From: Symsagittifera roscoffensis
Lineage: Eukaryota; Xenacoelomorpha; Acoela; Convolutidae
Length of the DNA: 64,000 nt
Assembly (NCBI RefSeq): GCF_963678635.1
Contig: NC_087064.1
Span: 39,833,530-39,897,529, forward strand
Reading direction: 5' to 3'
Shown here: piece by piece, positions 61,775 through 64,000 of the stretch
Layout of the letters: every line of letters begins with the position of its first letter
Position numbering within the stretch: the stretch's first letter is position 1
Made by a program: the position numbers and the translations under genes
Notes under the pieces: generated by a model
Database searches by the model: none
What the model saw: the letters and a program-made list of their open reading frames with translations, nothing else
Told to the model about the DNA's origin: nothing

Positions 61775-62616
61775 GTGATAGAGAGAAACTGACAAACTCT
61801 TCAGTTTGATAAATTGAATTGGTGTGGTGTTTTTAATGTTTGTAGAGCATTGCTGTTGCTTGGGTGGATCGTAATCCGTCGCTGAGAGATCTGAACTCGA
61901 ACCTAATTTAAAGATTAGATTTCATCAAAAAAAATCACGCCAGTTTTTCTATTTTGCTATTATATATTGCTTTGTATGAAGTCTGTGAAGTCACATTAGC
62001 TTTGCCAATTCGCTGATGTGTTATTCAGTGCTTACCGTTAGGTTTCCGATCAGACTTAGGTATGGAGATACCTGATTACTTATGTTATGCGCTGCGTTAT
62101 GTTTGCTGATATATTATAGACTGAATTAAGTATCGAGAAATGACCTCTCACTTTATACAGAAGTAACTTCCCACTTTTTGGTTCAAAATCAGGACTTGAT
62201 TGGATATCGCACGATGTCAAGCGATATCGCGCGATGTCATATCACGAGATCAGTTCTGAACAGGCTGATAACTTTCCATATATAAAGAATTTGATTTTTT
62301 ACTCCTTTATCGCTCTCTTATTAAACGATTGATTATACCTAGTTTTAGTGCCAACCTGTGAAAAGTTATGGGCTTAGCTGCTAAAATACGGGTTAGAAGT
62401 CAAAATTGATTGCCTTAACAAAACGATTTGGGAGTGCAAGCTGTAAATTTTTGACACAGTTAAAGTTACAAAAAAGCCAACCGAGGGAAAAGTCAAAAAG
62501 AAGTTAGTGAACTGGCAGATAGAAAAATAGCAATACAAAGAGTCATTGAGACAATTCAGTGATCAGTGATGTCTGGACTCACAAGGAAAGTTGAAAGAAG
62601 CACACAAGAGAAAGAG

Positions 62617-62657
<41 letters not shown>

Positions 62658-63594
62658 TAGAGAGAGAGATATAAAGAAAGAAAGAAAGAGAGAGAGAGAT
62701 AGATAGAGAGAGAGAGAGAGAGAGAAACAGTGATAGACAGAAACTGACAAACTGTTCAATTTGATAAACTGAATTGATGTGGTGTTTTTTAAGTTTGTAG
62801 ATAATTGTTGTTGCTTGGGGGGATCGTAATCCGTCGCTGCGAGATCTGAATTCGAACCTAATTTAAAGATTAAAAGTTCAACAAAAAAACACGCCAGTAT
62901 TTCTATTTTGCTAATATATATTGCTATGTATGAAGTCTGTGAAGTCCCTTTAGCTTTGCCAATTCGCTGATGTGTTATTCAGTACGCTTGCCGTTAGGTT
63001 TCCGATCAGACTTAGGTTTGGACATACCTGATTACTTATGTTATGCGCTGCGATATGTTTGCTGATATATTATAGACTGAATTAAGTATCGAGAAATGAC
63101 CTCTCACTTTATAGAGAAGTAACTTCCCACTTTTTGGCTCAAAATCAGGGCTTGATTGGATATCGCACAATGTCACGCGATATCGCGCGATGTCATATCA
63201 CGAGATCAGTTCTGAACAGGCTGTTAACTTTCCATATATATAGAAGTTGATTTACATCTCCTTTATCGCTCTCTTATTAAACGGTTGATTATACCTAGTT
63301 TTAGTGCCAACCTGTGAAAAGTTGTGGGCCCAGCTGCTAAAATACGTGTCAGAAGTCAAAACTGGTTGACTTAACGAAAAAATTGAAGAGAGAACAAGCT
63401 GTAAATTGTTGACACAGTTACAGTCACAAAAAAAACGCCCCAGGAAAAGTCACAAAGAACACGCTGAACTGGCAGATAGACAAATAGCAATACAAAAAGT
63501 CATTGAAACAGGGCATTGAGACAATTCAGTGATCAGTGAAGTCTGGACTCACGAGGAAAGTTGAAAGAAGCACATGAGAGAATGAGATACACTC

Positions 63595-63631
<37 letters not shown>

Positions 63632-64000
63632 TAGAAAGAAAGAAAGAAAAAGAGAGAGAGAGAGAGAGAAACAGTGATAGACAGAAACTGACAAACTGTT
63701 CAATTTGATAAACTGAATTGATGTGGTGTTTTTTAAGTTTGTAGATAATTGTTGTTCCTTGGAGGGATCGTAATCCGTCGCTGCGAGATCTGATATTGAA
63801 CCTAATTTAAAGATTAGAAGTTCAACAATAAACACGCCAGTTTTTCTATTTTGGTAATATATGTTGCTATGTATGAAGCATGTGAAGTCACTTTAGCTTT
63901 GCTAATTCGCTGATGTGTTATTCAGTACGCTTACCGTTAGGTTTCTGATCAGACTTAGGTATTGAGATACCTGATTACATATGTTATGCGCTGCGATATG
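58936..64000 (+). repeat. Tandem array of about 0.95-kb LTR/gag-derived units
   Basis: ATGGGCCCAGC-type landmarks lie at about 58940, 59866, 60458, 61418, 62369 and 63327, so the period is about 950-960 except one short unit of about 590. Each unit has the LTR end, broken MGPAA frame, (GA)n, the 400-base tail and a U3 with TATA box and GATATCGC repeat. The array runs out of the window. There are no intact frames. Confidence 0.85.

Noticed and set aside
1-64000. CRISPR arrays, bacterial operons or ribosome binding sites
   Set aside because: The DNA is eukaryotic; the repeats are LTRs, tandem duplications and microsatellites without regular spacers.

Overview
The window is AT-rich eukaryotic nuclear DNA, most likely from an invertebrate animal; the lineage cannot be fixed from the sequence. 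The evidence is Ty3/Gypsy-type elements with an env-like gene, spliceosomal splice sites, a tRNA-Arg-like gene with pol III boxes, long microsatellites, and almost no host coding sequence. Nearly everything is transposable-element DNA, and almost every element reading frame is broken.

Layout. 1-3651 is the 3' end of a plus-strand LTR element (element A). 3652-5430 is unexplained DNA. 5431-6953 is a host repeat block carrying one exon of a small secreted cysteine peptide; an 879-bp TA-flanked inverted-repeat element that contains a tRNA-Arg-like gene is inserted in it. 6954-8025 is a pol 3' fragment. 8060-8448 and 20544-20830 are the two halves of a second copy of the host block, split by a 12.1-kb minus-strand LTR element (element B, 8449-20543) that contains a 200-N assembly gap. 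22555-43641 is a 21-kb plus-strand relative (element C), with gag, protease, RT, RNase H, integrase (2.44 kb duplicated in tandem), an env-like frame and an unrecognised accessory gene called ORF X here. The 3' end of C is repeated in tandem at 44846-49632 and again at 50431-54070. From about 54.1 kb to the end lie tandem units of 0.95-1.24 kb made from the LTR and gag start of a second, Copia-like element, each with a (GA)n tract.

How the parts relate. Elements A, B and C are one family. They share an LTR of about 355-411 bp beginning TGGAACC (or TGAAACC), a hairpin in the LTR whose stem shows compensatory changes, ORF X near the 3' end, and a short intron whose donor abuts the ORF X stop codon. 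B and C share the pol order protease-RT-RNase H-integrase. ORF X persists in five copies of different ages and matches no family I know; with its adjoining intron it is the best candidate here for something undescribed. No function is assigned. Alignments were made by eye, so all similarities are qualitative.
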